Assembly (NCBI GenBank): GCA_003557125.1
Contig: PWPN01000145.1
Coordinates: forward strand, 1 to 6,930
Direction: 5' to 3'
From: Phycisphaerae bacterium
Lineage (GTDB): Bacteria > Planctomycetota > Phycisphaerae > UBA1845 > PWPN01
DNA length: 6,930 nt
Shown here in pieces: positions 1 through 5,386 of the stretch. Position numbers and translations under genes: made by a program. Every line of letters begins with the position of its first letter. Position 1 is the stretch's first letter. The notes under the pieces were generated by a model. It searched no databases and was not told where the DNA came from. It saw only the letters and a program-made list of their open reading frames with translations.

Positions 1-71
1 CCGTCGGCCGGGTGACGATCCCCCAGGAAGCGTTCATGGCTGTGCTCGACCCCGGCGACGATGCGGTGTGA
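1..71 (+). CDS. 3' end of an unidentified upstream gene (partial)
   Basis: The frame beginning at base 3 reads 22 sense codons to a TGA at 69-71. Almost every codon ends in G or C, the same bias as the real genes in this window, while the other two forward frames here lack it. The visible tail includes GRVTIPQEAFMAVL followed by an acidic stretch, DPGDD, and a final AV. This is too short to recognise a family. In many bacteria the gene before rpmF is yceD (DUF177), but nothing in the tail supports or excludes that, and the roughly 480 nt gap to rpmF argues against the usual tight yceD-rpmF pairing. The 5' part lies outside the window. Confidence 0.4.
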   Translation, partial: VGRVTIPQEAFMAVLDPGDDAV

Positions 72-240
72 CGCCCCGCAGGATGGTACGGGCGTCCTCT
101 CCCGTTCGGTGTGCGACCGCACTGGCGGACAGGCCGCCAGTGGCACCCCATACGGGGCGGGCTGTCAGCGACGTCGTCCCGATCGGTCGGATCCGCGGAT
201 CGACGGAGGTGCTGGACGGGGTTCCGGACGGCTCACCGAT

Positions 241-275
241 CCGGGTCGAGTCGGGACCGTGACCCGGCCGTTTTT
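241..275 (+). terminator. Probable Rho-independent terminator of the upstream gene
   Basis: A perfect 7 bp stem, CCGGGTC at 241-247 with GACCCGG at 261-267, encloses a 13 nt loop. It is followed after CCG by five T residues (271-275). It lies about 170 nt past the stop codon at 71, which is far for a simple terminator, and the T-tract is short and offset by three bases, so this is moderate evidence only. Confidence 0.4.
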
Positions 276-361
276 CATCCTCCGTTACCGTTGCCGAACC
301 CTTGCCTGCTGGGCGGCCATCGCAGGACGCTACGGAAGCGAAAAATGCGGCTCAGGCCGCC

Positions 362-390
362 TTGACTTCTGACTTTAATTGAAATAGCCT
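362..390 (+). promoter_or_regulatory. Candidate sigma-70-type promoter for the rpmF-fab operon
   Basis: TTGACT at 362-367 matches the -35 consensus at 5 of 6 positions. Seventeen bases later TAGCCT at 385-390 keeps the three most conserved -10 positions (T, A and final T). The patch is clearly AT-richer than its surroundings. A transcript would start near 395-400, only about 10 nt before the 408-457 hairpin. The 7-mer GACTTTA occurs at 371-377 (inside the spacer) and again at 394-400 (around the expected start), 23 bases apart, so a dimeric regulator could bind there. Alternative: a -10-like AATAAT at 462-467, after the hairpin, but without a recognisable -35. Confidence 0.4.
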
Positions 391-407
391 ACAGACTTTA
401 GTGTGGC

Positions 408-457
408 GGCTTGCATCCGCGGCCCGCTCCGAAGGACCGGCGATGCAAGCCTTTTTT
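408..457 (+). terminator. Strong intrinsic terminator or attenuator hairpin in the rpmF leader
   Basis: A perfect 10 bp stem (GGCTTGCATC at 408-417 with GATGCAAGCC at 442-451) is followed at once by six T residues (452-457), the textbook form of a Rho-independent terminator. The 24 nt loop contains a small inner hairpin, TCC-GAA-GGA (428-436), and the sequence GCCCGC (422-427), which is complementary to GCGGGC at 475-480. It lies about 100 nt before rpmF. It could end transcription from upstream, or act as an attenuator if the promoter at 362-390 is used. The sequence does not decide between these. Confidence 0.65.
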
Positions 458-481
458 GATGAATAATTTGCTCGGCGGGCA

Positions 482-535
482 GGGCTGGTGTGACCGCGCG
501 ATGATCGAATGCCCCTTTCACGGGGTGACCAGCCC
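482..535 (+). promoter_or_regulatory. Large stem-loop in the rpmF 5' leader
   Basis: GGGCTGGT at 482-489 pairs perfectly with ACCAGCCC at 528-535. Inside, CCCC (512-515) can pair with GGGG (522-525) across TTTCAC, giving a branched or two-step structure. It ends only 8 nt before the rpmF ribosome binding site (GAGG at 544-547), so it is well placed to affect rpmF translation. Ribosomal protein genes are often autoregulated through such leaders. That this one is a binding site for bL32 or another r-protein is inference. Confidence 0.35.
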
Positions 536-553
536 CCAGGAACGAGGAAAGCC

Positions 554-739
554 ATGTTACCCGTTCGCAAGACATCCAAGGCACGCCGTAACAAGCGACG
601 CGCGCATCATGCACTGTGCTCGCCCAATCTCGTCGCATGCCCGAAGTGCGGGATCGCCAAGCGGCCTCACGCCGCCTGCGAGAATTGCGGCTATGTGAGC
701 AGCACTGTCGCGCTGGCGACCAAGGAACAGGAGAGCTGA
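554..739 (+). CDS. rpmF: Large ribosomal subunit protein bL32
   Basis: A small basic protein of 61 aa of the 50S subunit, located near the peptidyl transferase region. The N-terminus ([19 protein letters not shown]) is the classic bL32 signature, a basic tail followed by the RRAHHAL segment. A zinc-ribbon follows with all four ligands: C29-P-K-C32 and C42-E-N-C45, then GY. The start at 554 is chosen because GAGGAAA lies at a proper distance (544-550) and the protein then begins like the family; an ATG 45 nt upstream (509) would add unrelated residues. The C-terminus ends in KEQES, a little beyond the usual end after the zinc-ribbon. The stop codon is 5 nt before plsX, so the two are probably cotranscribed and translationally coupled. 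The neighbourhood rpmF-plsX-fab is a long-known arrangement in bacteria. Confidence 0.95.
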   Translation: MLPVRKTSKARRNKRRAHHALCSPNLVACPKCGIAKRPHAACENCGYVSSTVALATKEQES

Positions 740-744
740 AACCG

Positions 745-1761
745 ATGCGCATCGGCGTGGATGCGATGGGCGGGGATTACGCGCCGCGCGAGATCGTGCG
801 CGGCGTCGTCGAAGCTGCGCAGCGCGCCCGCGACGATCTGGAGCTCGTCCTCATCGGTGACGAGGCGATCGTACAGCGCGAACTCGACCGGCTCGAGCCT
901 GTGCCCGACCGCATCGAGGTTGTGCATGCCTCGCAGGTCATTGGCATGAACGAGTCGCCCGTCGAGGCGGTGCGTACCAAAAAAGATTCATCGATTGCCC
1001 GCATGGTGGCGATGGCCGTCGAGGGCAAGCTGGACGCCTGCATCAGTGCCGGGAATACGGGCGCCTTCGTCGCGGCCAGCCAGATCCGGATGAAGCTGCT
1101 TCCGGACATGTCGCGGGCTGGGATTGCCGTGGTCCTTCCGTCGTTTACGGGCCCGATCATCCTGTGCGACGCGGGGGCCAACATTACGCCCAAGCCGCAT
1201 CACCTGCTCGCTTACGCGATCACGGCCAGCGCCTATGCACGTTACGTGCTTCGCGTCGATCGGCCGCGCGTCGCGCTGTTGTCGGTGGGTCAGGAAGATG
1301 CCAAGGGAACCGACCTCGTCCGGCAATCGCACGAGCTTCTCCGTGATAGCAAAGGGGTCAACTTCGTGGGCAACCTCGAAGGGCGGGACCTGTTCCGTGG
1401 TGGCTGCGACGTGGTGATCTGTGACGGTTTCGTTGGTAACATCGCCCTCAAACTGATCGAAGGGCTCGCCGAAGGGCTTTTTAAGACGATCTCCAGGGAA
1501 ATCGCGTTGGCCAGCCCAGAACTGGCCAAGAGCATGGAGCCCGTCGTCAAGCGCGTATGGGCGAACCACGATTATGCCGAGTACGGAGGCGCGCCATTGC
1601 TGGGCATCGATGGTGTTTGTATCATCTGCCACGGCAGCAGCGAGTACATCGCGATTCGAAATGCAGTGCGGGTCGCGACGGACTACCTGGAGCACGACCT
1701 GAATGCGATAATTTCCGCCGAACTGGCAAAGGAACCCTCCTCCGAATCGGTTCCGCAATAA
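745..1761 (+). CDS. plsX: Phosphate acyltransferase PlsX (acyl-ACP:phosphate transacylase)
   Basis: PlsX converts acyl-ACP and inorganic phosphate to acyl-phosphate, the donor used by PlsY in the first acylation of glycerol-3-phosphate. It is a soluble, membrane-associated enzyme. The product has 338 aa, a normal length. Family motifs run in order: DAMGGDYAP (6-14), KKDSS (79-83), SAGNTGA (101-107), DAGAN (142-146), VGQEDAKG (181-188), CDGFVGN (226-232), YGGAPLLG (280-287) and CHGSS (295-299). The start at 745 gives the typical MRIGVDAMGG; AGGAG at 729-733, inside the rpmF 3' end, is the likely ribosome binding site. An in-frame extension to 616 would run antiparallel to no known domain and overlap rpmF, so it is rejected. 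fabH follows after 16 nt. Confidence 0.96.
   Translation: MRIGVDAMGGDYAPREIVRGVVEAAQRARDDLELVLIGDEAIVQRELDRLEPVPDRIEVVHASQVIGMNESPVEAVRTKKDSSIARMVAMAVEGKLDACISAGNTGAFVAASQIRMKLLPDMSRAGIAVVLPSFTGPIILCDAGANITPKPHHLLAYAITASAYARYVLRVDRPRVALLSVGQEDAKGTDLVRQSHELLRDSKGVNFVGNLEGRDLFRGGCDVVICDGFVGNIALKLIEGLAEGLFKTISREIALASPELAKSMEPVVKRVWANHDYAEYGGAPLLGIDGVCIICHGSSEYIAIRNAVRVATDYLEHDLNAIISAELAKEPSSESVPQ
1731..1754 (+). other. Hairpin at the 3' end of plsX
   Basis: GGAACC (1731-1736) and GGTTCC (1749-1754) form a 6 bp stem with a 12 nt loop inside the last plsX codons, ending 23 nt before the fabH start. There is no T-tract, so it is not a terminator. It is short enough to be chance. Confidence 0.25.
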
Positions 1762-1777
1762 AAGACAGCATTCAACA

Positions 1778-2770
1778 ATGAATACGCGACTCCCGTTTAC
1801 CATCCAGGGGGTGGGCAGCGCGCTGCCCGAAAAGGTGATGACCAACGCCGACTTCGAGGAATACCTCGAAACGTCGGACGAGTGGATCCGTGCGCGGACG
1901 GGTATCCGGGAACGGCGCATCTGCTGCAACGGCGAGAATGCCTTGACGCTGGGCGTGTCGGCCTCGCAAAGCGCGCTCGAACGCGCGGGCCTCGAGCCGT
2001 CGGACATCGACCTGATCATCGTGGCGACAAGCACGCCTTATGTCCCGTTGCCGGCCACCGCGTGCTACCTCCAGGCACAGCTCGGCTGCCGGCAGGTGCC
2101 CGCCTTCGACCTGGCCGCGGCCTGCAGCGGGTTCGTCTACGCGATGGCTTCGGCCGTGGGCCTGATGCATACGGGAACCTATCGCCACGCACTCATCGTC
2201 GGGAGCGAGGCGATGTCGGCCATCACCGATTTTTCCGACCGCACCACGTGCGTGCTGCTGGGCGACGGGGCGGGCGCTGCCGTCCTGGGGCCCGCCACCG
2301 ACGACGTTTCCGGTGTGTACGATTGCCTTCTCGGCGCCGACGGCACAGGGGCCGAGGCGATCTTCATCCCGGCCGGGGGCTCGCGCCTGCCCGCCAGTTC
2401 CGACACGGTCCACGAGAGGCTCCACTTTTTGAAGATGCGCGGCCGGGAAGTCTACAAGTTCGCCGTTCTCAAGATGGCCGAGGTCATCCGAGGGGCTGTG
2501 GATCGCGTGGGGATCGATCTGGACGACCTGGCGATCGTCATTCCGCATCAGTCCAATGCGAGGATCATCGAGTCGGCCGTCGAACGGCTGGGCTTGCCAA
2601 TGGACCGCGTGCTGATCAATATCGACAAGTACGGCAACACCTCGGCGGCTTCGATTCCGTTGGGGCTTGACGATGCGGCTACCATGGGACGCATCCGGAA
2701 AGGCGATTGGGTTCTGCTGGCCGGTTTCGGCGGCGGTCTGACGTGGGGCTCCGTGCTGCTGCGCTGGTAG
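1778..2770 (+). CDS. fabH: 3-oxoacyl-ACP synthase III (KAS III), FabH
   Basis: FabH starts each fatty acid by condensing an acyl-CoA primer, usually acetyl-CoA, with malonyl-ACP. The 330 aa protein has the full KAS III layout. The N-terminal signature includes TSDEWI (32-37) and RTGIRERR (40-47). The nucleophile is C116 in DLAAACSGF. The other catalytic residues are H257 in IPHQSN and N287 in KYGNTSA, giving the Cys-His-Asn triad. GDGAGA lies at 162-167, and a Gly-rich FGGG segment at 317-320 near the C-terminus. Primer preference (straight or branched) cannot be read from this. The ATG at 1778 fits the family N-terminus, but the 16 nt before it contain no recognisable Shine-Dalgarno sequence, so initiation may depend on coupling to plsX, which stops at 1761. 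A 238 nt gap separates it from fabD. Confidence 0.96.
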   Translation: MNTRLPFTIQGVGSALPEKVMTNADFEEYLETSDEWIRARTGIRERRICCNGENALTLGVSASQSALERAGLEPSDIDLIIVATSTPYVPLPATACYLQAQLGCRQVPAFDLAAACSGFVYAMASAVGLMHTGTYRHALIVGSEAMSAITDFSDRTTCVLLGDGAGAAVLGPATDDVSGVYDCLLGADGTGAEAIFIPAGGSRLPASSDTVHERLHFLKMRGREVYKFAVLKMAEVIRGAVDRVGIDLDDLAIVIPHQSNARIIESAVERLGLPMDRVLINIDKYGNTSAASIPLGLDDAATMGRIRKGDWVLLAGFGGGLTWGSVLLRW

Positions 2771-2925
2771 GATGTTCGCGGCAGGGCTGTCCGGTGATGC
2801 CGGGAGGTTGTAATCGCGCCGCAGAGCGGGTAAAGAGGGCGAATTTCATAGCCCAAAGATATGCGGCGCTAAGGTCCGATTGGGGTTATGACGGGAATGA
2901 CGAGGTAAGGCAGGGGGGCGGTACG

Positions 2926-2943
2926 AGTGCGTGCGGTCGCACT
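2926..2943 (+). other. Short hairpin in the fabH-fabD gap
   Basis: AGTGCG (2926-2931) pairs with CGCACT (2938-2943) across a 6 nt loop. No T-tract follows. The rest of the 238 nt gap (2771-3008) shows no plausible gene, RNA gene or clear promoter; an AT-richer patch near 2845-2865 is the only other departure from the background. Confidence 0.25.
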
Positions 2944-3008
2944 TGTCGAGTCTCCCGTGATAGAGCTGCACGCGGTCAATACGATTGGCCGACAGGGATA
3001 TCCTTCCA

Positions 3009-3941
3009 ATGGGCAAAACAGCGATACTGTTTACCGGTCAAGGGGCTCAATCCCCGGGCATGGGGAAAGATGTGGCCGAGGTCTCGCCCGCGGCCGCAGC
3101 CATCTTCGAGCGGGCCAACGCGATCGTGGGCTACGATCTGGCCAAGCTCTGCTTCGAGGGGCCGGCCGAAACCCTCGCTCAGACGGATATTCAACAGCCT
3201 GCGATCTTCACGTGCAGTGCAGCCATCTGGGCAGCACTGCAGCAGTCGGCCGAACTGGGCGAGGAGATCATGGCGATGGCGGGCCTGAGCCTGGGCGAAT
3301 ACACGGCCCTTTATGCGGCTGGCAGCATCGACTTCGATTACGCGTTGAAGCTCGTCAAACGTCGCGGCGAACTCATGCAGGAAGCGTCGTCGGCCGTGCC
3401 GAGCGGCATGGTCAGTGCGCTGGGGCTCGACGCCGACCAGGTGGAGGCCATCTGCCGGGAAGCGTCGCACGCGGGCCTCATCGGGGCGGCGAACTTCAAC
3501 TGTCCCGGCCAGATCGTGCTGTCCGGGGAAAAGGCTGCCTGCGAGGCGGTCCTCCCGTTGATCGAGAAAGCGGGCGGTCGGGCGGTCCCTCTGAAAGTGG
3601 CCGGCGCGTTCCACAGCCCGCTGATGCAGCCGGCGGCCGACGCGTTGACCGCCATACTGGAGCAGACGCCGATCCATCCGCCGCGCGTCCCGGTGATGGC
3701 CAATGTCAACGCGGATCATCACAAAGATCCAGCGACCACCCGGAAGTGGCTTTCTGAGCAGTTGACACATCCCGTCCGTTGGCAAGACTGTATCGAAAAA
3801 TTGATGAGCGAAGGGATCGAACGGTTCATCGAGATCGGTCCGGGCCGGATCCTGACGGGACTGGTCAAGAAGATATCAAGACGTACGGAAGTGGAGAATA
3901 TCAGCACGGCCGCCGACCTGGCGGCACGATCGGCGCGATGA
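3009..3941 (+). CDS. fabD: Malonyl-CoA:ACP transacylase FabD
   Basis: FabD moves the malonyl group from CoA to the phosphopantetheine arm of ACP, supplying the extender for FabH and FabF. At 310 aa it has the normal length. Visible motifs are GQGAQ (10-14), the nucleophile elbow GLSLGEY with S94, R119 in KRRGELM (binds the malonyl carboxylate in the family), H202 in GAFHSPLM (catalytic partner of the Ser) and GPGR (277-280). The residue before the nucleophile is Leu rather than the usual His of GHSLG. The start at 3009 gives MGKTAILFTGQGAQ, the family N-terminus, with AGGGA at 2994-2998 as a weak ribosome binding site; a TTG 24 nt upstream (2985) is less likely. The stop codon overlaps an ATG (ATGA, 3938-3941) that opens only a 17-codon frame. 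Confidence 0.96.
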   Translation: MGKTAILFTGQGAQSPGMGKDVAEVSPAAAAIFERANAIVGYDLAKLCFEGPAETLAQTDIQQPAIFTCSAAIWAALQQSAELGEEIMAMAGLSLGEYTALYAAGSIDFDYALKLVKRRGELMQEASSAVPSGMVSALGLDADQVEAICREASHAGLIGAANFNCPGQIVLSGEKAACEAVLPLIEKAGGRAVPLKVAGAFHSPLMQPAADALTAILEQTPIHPPRVPVMANVNADHHKDPATTRKWLSEQLTHPVRWQDCIEKLMSEGIERFIEIGPGRILTGLVKKISRRTEVENISTAADLAARSAR

Positions 3942-3969
3942 ATGTCGCGCGGTCGAACGACGATGCATA

Positions 3970-4000
3970 CACAGGCTGCGGGTGGGACTGACCGCCTGTG
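3970..4000 (+). other. Hairpin in the fabD-fabG gap
   Basis: CACAGGC (3970-3976) pairs perfectly with GCCTGTG (3994-4000), 7 bp with a 17 nt loop. An inner GGT/ACC pairing is possible (3981-3983 with 3991-3993). It ends 18 nt before the fabG ribosome binding site and lacks a T-tract. It may stabilise or time the intercistronic message, but that is inference. Confidence 0.35.
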
Positions 4001-4027
4001 CCGCTGACAGCAAAGAACGGAGACGCG

Positions 4028-4774
4028 ATGCCCTTGAGCAACCAGATTGCAGTCGTGACGGGAGGGGCGCGCGGCATCGGTCGGGCCATCTGCCTGAGCC
4101 TGGCCGATCAGGGCGCGACGGTCATAGCGGCCGATCTCAATGCGGAGGGCCTGGCCGAGACGATCAAGGAGGCCGAGAGTCGACAACTGACGGGCCAGAT
4201 CGTTGCCAGGTCGCTGAACGTGACGGACGAGTCGGCTGTGGAGGGTTTCGTCGAGCTGGTCGTCGAGGAGTTCGGGAAAATCGACATCCTCGTCAACAAC
4301 GCCGGCATCACCCGCGACGGCCTCATGATGAACATGGATGACGAGCAGTGGGACGCGGTCATCAACGTCAATCTCCGGTCGGTCTTCCTGATGACGCGGG
4401 CGATCAGCCGTCACATGGTCCGGGCGCGGTACGGGCGGATTATCAACCTGGCCAGTGTTGCGGGTATGATGGGCAACGCCGGCCAGGCGAACTACGCGGC
4501 CAGCAAAGCGGGCGTGATCGGATTCACCAAGACCGTGGCCAAGGAACTCGGGCGGCGCAACATTACCGCCAATGCCGTGGCACCGGGGTTCATCGACACC
4601 GACATGACCCGCGTGCTGCCGGATAAGGTCAAGGAGGACGTCAAGCAGATCATCGCCTGCCGCAAAATGGGGACGCCGGAGGATATCGCCGCGGCTGTGA
4701 CCTATCTGGCTTCTCCGTCGGCCGGCTATGTCACCGGCCACGTGCTGGTCGTCGATGGCGGGTTGAACATGTAA
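4028..4774 (+). CDS. fabG: 3-oxoacyl-ACP reductase FabG
   Basis: FabG is the NADPH-dependent reductase that turns 3-ketoacyl-ACP into 3-hydroxyacyl-ACP after each condensation. It is a 248 aa classical short-chain dehydrogenase. The cofactor-binding TGGARGIG lies at 11-18 and NNAG at 90-93. The catalytic tetrad is complete: N115, S143, Y156 and K160 (Y-A-A-S-K). The C-terminal part has the APGFIDTDMT segment (185-194) and the usual end VTGHVLVVDGG. The ATG at 4028 is preceded by GGAG at 4019-4022, with 5 nt spacing; a GTG at 3998 would add ten residues and has no better site. The position between fabD and acpP supports the FabG assignment over other short-chain dehydrogenases. Confidence 0.96.
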   Translation: MPLSNQIAVVTGGARGIGRAICLSLADQGATVIAADLNAEGLAETIKEAESRQLTGQIVARSLNVTDESAVEGFVELVVEEFGKIDILVNNAGITRDGLMMNMDDEQWDAVINVNLRSVFLMTRAISRHMVRARYGRIINLASVAGMMGNAGQANYAASKAGVIGFTKTVAKELGRRNITANAVAPGFIDTDMTRVLPDKVKEDVKQIIACRKMGTPEDIAAAVTYLASPSAGYVTGHVLVVDGGLNM

Positions 4775-4810
4775 GGCTGCCCGCTCTGATCGGCCATCCG
4801 TTGCAGGGGG

Positions 4811-4839
4811 CTGGCATTTCGGGCATGAGACGGTATATG
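4811..4839 (+). promoter_or_regulatory. Possible internal promoter for acpP
   Basis: CTGGCA at 4811-4816 (4 of 6 to the -35 consensus) is followed by exactly 17 bases and then TATATG at 4834-4839 (4 of 6 to the -10 consensus), the only TA-rich stretch in this GC-rich gap. Transcription would begin near 4846, at the foot of a hairpin (CGGCTC at 4847-4852 with GAGCCG at 4869-4874). In Escherichia coli acpP has its own promoter to supply the large amount of ACP needed, so a second start here would be reasonable. This is a weak match. Confidence 0.35.
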
Positions 4840-4927
4840 TATGCCACGGCTCGGGCCCGGCATCCCCGGAGCCGGATCGGTTCGAAGATGCCCAAGGCGT
4901 TGCAGCCAATCCAACAGGAGGATTCGA

Positions 4928-5188
4928 GTGGTGACCGTAGAGGAAATCGAAGACAAGGTGGTGTCGATCGTCAGTGAGCAGATGGGCATCAATAAAGCGG
5001 AGATCACGCGGGAAACATCGTTTATCAACGATCTGAACGCGGATTCTCTGGACATCGTTGAGCTCGTCATGGAATTCGAAGACAACTTCGACATGAGCAT
5101 TCCCGATGAGGAGGCCGAGAAGATCAAGACCATCGGCCAAGCCATCGACTATATCCATGCCCATCAGGGCAAGGAACAGGAAAGCTGA
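4928..5188 (+). CDS. acpP: Acyl carrier protein AcpP
   Basis: AcpP is the small acidic carrier that holds growing acyl chains on a 4'-phosphopantetheine arm. The product is 86 aa from GTG 4928, or 85 aa from the adjacent in-frame GTG 4931. The attachment serine is in NADSLD (S40 counted from 4928). The following segment [20 protein letters not shown] is the typical acidic helix II/III region that partner enzymes bind. A perfect AGGAGG at 4916-4921 lies 6 nt from the first GTG and 9 nt from the second, so either start is possible. It is the best ribosome binding site in the window, fitting the high demand for ACP. An in-frame ATG at 4841 would add 29 residues unlike any ACP and is rejected. 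The C-terminus ends in KEQES, as in bL32 at the front of the operon. Confidence 0.96.
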   Translation: MVTVEEIEDKVVSIVSEQMGINKAEITRETSFINDLNADSLDIVELVMEFEDNFDMSIPDEEAEKIKTIGQAIDYIHAHQGKEQES

Positions 5189-5206
5189 ATCCTTCTTGAG
5201 ATTCAG
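5185..5206 (+). other. Hairpin A, overlapping the acpP stop codon
   Basis: CTGAATC (5185-5191) pairs with GATTCAG (5200-5206), 7 bp with an 8 nt loop. The 5' arm contains the acpP stop codon (5186-5188). The same arm sequences recur in hairpin D (5314-5341). Confidence 0.45.
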
Positions 5207-5212
5207 GTTACG

Positions 5213-5246
5213 GTCGGAGGCGCTGGTCGCATCAGACGCCTCCGAC
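5213..5246 (+). other. Hairpin B in the acpP-fabF gap
   Basis: GTCGGAGGCG (5213-5222) pairs perfectly with CGCCTCCGAC (5237-5246), 10 bp. In the 14 nt loop CTGG (5223-5226) can stack further on TCAG (5232-5235) with one bulged A. No T-tract follows, so it is not an intrinsic terminator. It may protect the 3' end of an acpP transcript. Confidence 0.6.
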
Positions 5247-5281
5247 GATGCGCGCCGAATTCCGCCCGATTCCGTGCCATT

Positions 5282-5309
5282 GGCCGTACGGGGGGGTGCG
5301 GTATCGGCC
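5282..5309 (+). other. Hairpin C in the acpP-fabF gap
   Basis: GGCCG plus TAC (5282-5289) pairs with GTA plus CGGCC (5301-5309) around a single bulged T (5304). The loop holds a run of seven G residues (5290-5296). It is weaker than B and D. Confidence 0.35.
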
Positions 5310-5313
5310 CGAA

Positions 5314-5341
5314 CTGAATCGGCGGAAGGCCGCCGATTCAG
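5314..5341 (+). other. Hairpin D before fabF, 12 bp perfect stem
   Basis: CTGAATCGGCGG (5314-5325) pairs perfectly with CCGCCGATTCAG (5330-5341) across the tetraloop AAGG. It ends 33 nt before the AAAAGG ribosome binding site of fabF. No T-tract follows. This is the most stable simple hairpin in the window. By a rough calculation for this base composition, such a stem in a 200 nt stretch is expected by chance well under once in a thousand. Confidence 0.65.
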
Positions 5342-5386
5342 ATGAAGCGCAGGGATGCCTGCGGGTCGTTCGCGAAAAGGTTGGGA

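Larger units (their letters stand above)
72..553. other. Long noncoding region upstream of rpmF
   Basis: About 480 bases hold no convincing gene. The open frames that cross it are rich in Arg, Pro and Ser, lack a ribosome binding site and show no family resemblance. The first part (72-360) is GC-rich. Around 362-410 there is an AT-richer patch with promoter-like sequence, followed by two strong inverted repeats running to the rpmF ribosome binding site. A small hairpin (347-351 with 356-360, loop TCAG) and a longer-range inverted repeat GGCGGCC/GGCCGCC (312-318 with 355-361) lie just before the promoter-like patch. The stronger individual elements are listed separately. Confidence 0.6.

Noticed and set aside
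68..262. A 64-codon frame from GTG, overlapping the upstream stop in a GTGA
   Set aside because: No Shine-Dalgarno sequence, a product rich in Arg, Pro and Ser, no recognisable motif, and it ends inside the 241-267 hairpin. Codon third positions are moderately GC-biased, so a small gene is not excluded, but the support is too thin to annotate.
61..372. A 103-codon forward frame upstream of rpmF
   Set aside because: Low-complexity Arg/Gly-rich translation without a ribosome binding site; it runs through the terminator-like hairpin at 241-275 and into the promoter-like patch.
616..744. N-terminal extension of plsX to an ATG at 616
   Set aside because: It would overlap most of rpmF in another frame, and the added residues do not resemble PlsX, which normally begins at the MRIGVDAMGG found at 745.
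2927..3757. A 276-codon forward frame overlapping fabD
   Set aside because: Shadow of fabD in another frame; Gly/Arg-rich with no motif, while the fabD frame has all catalytic residues.
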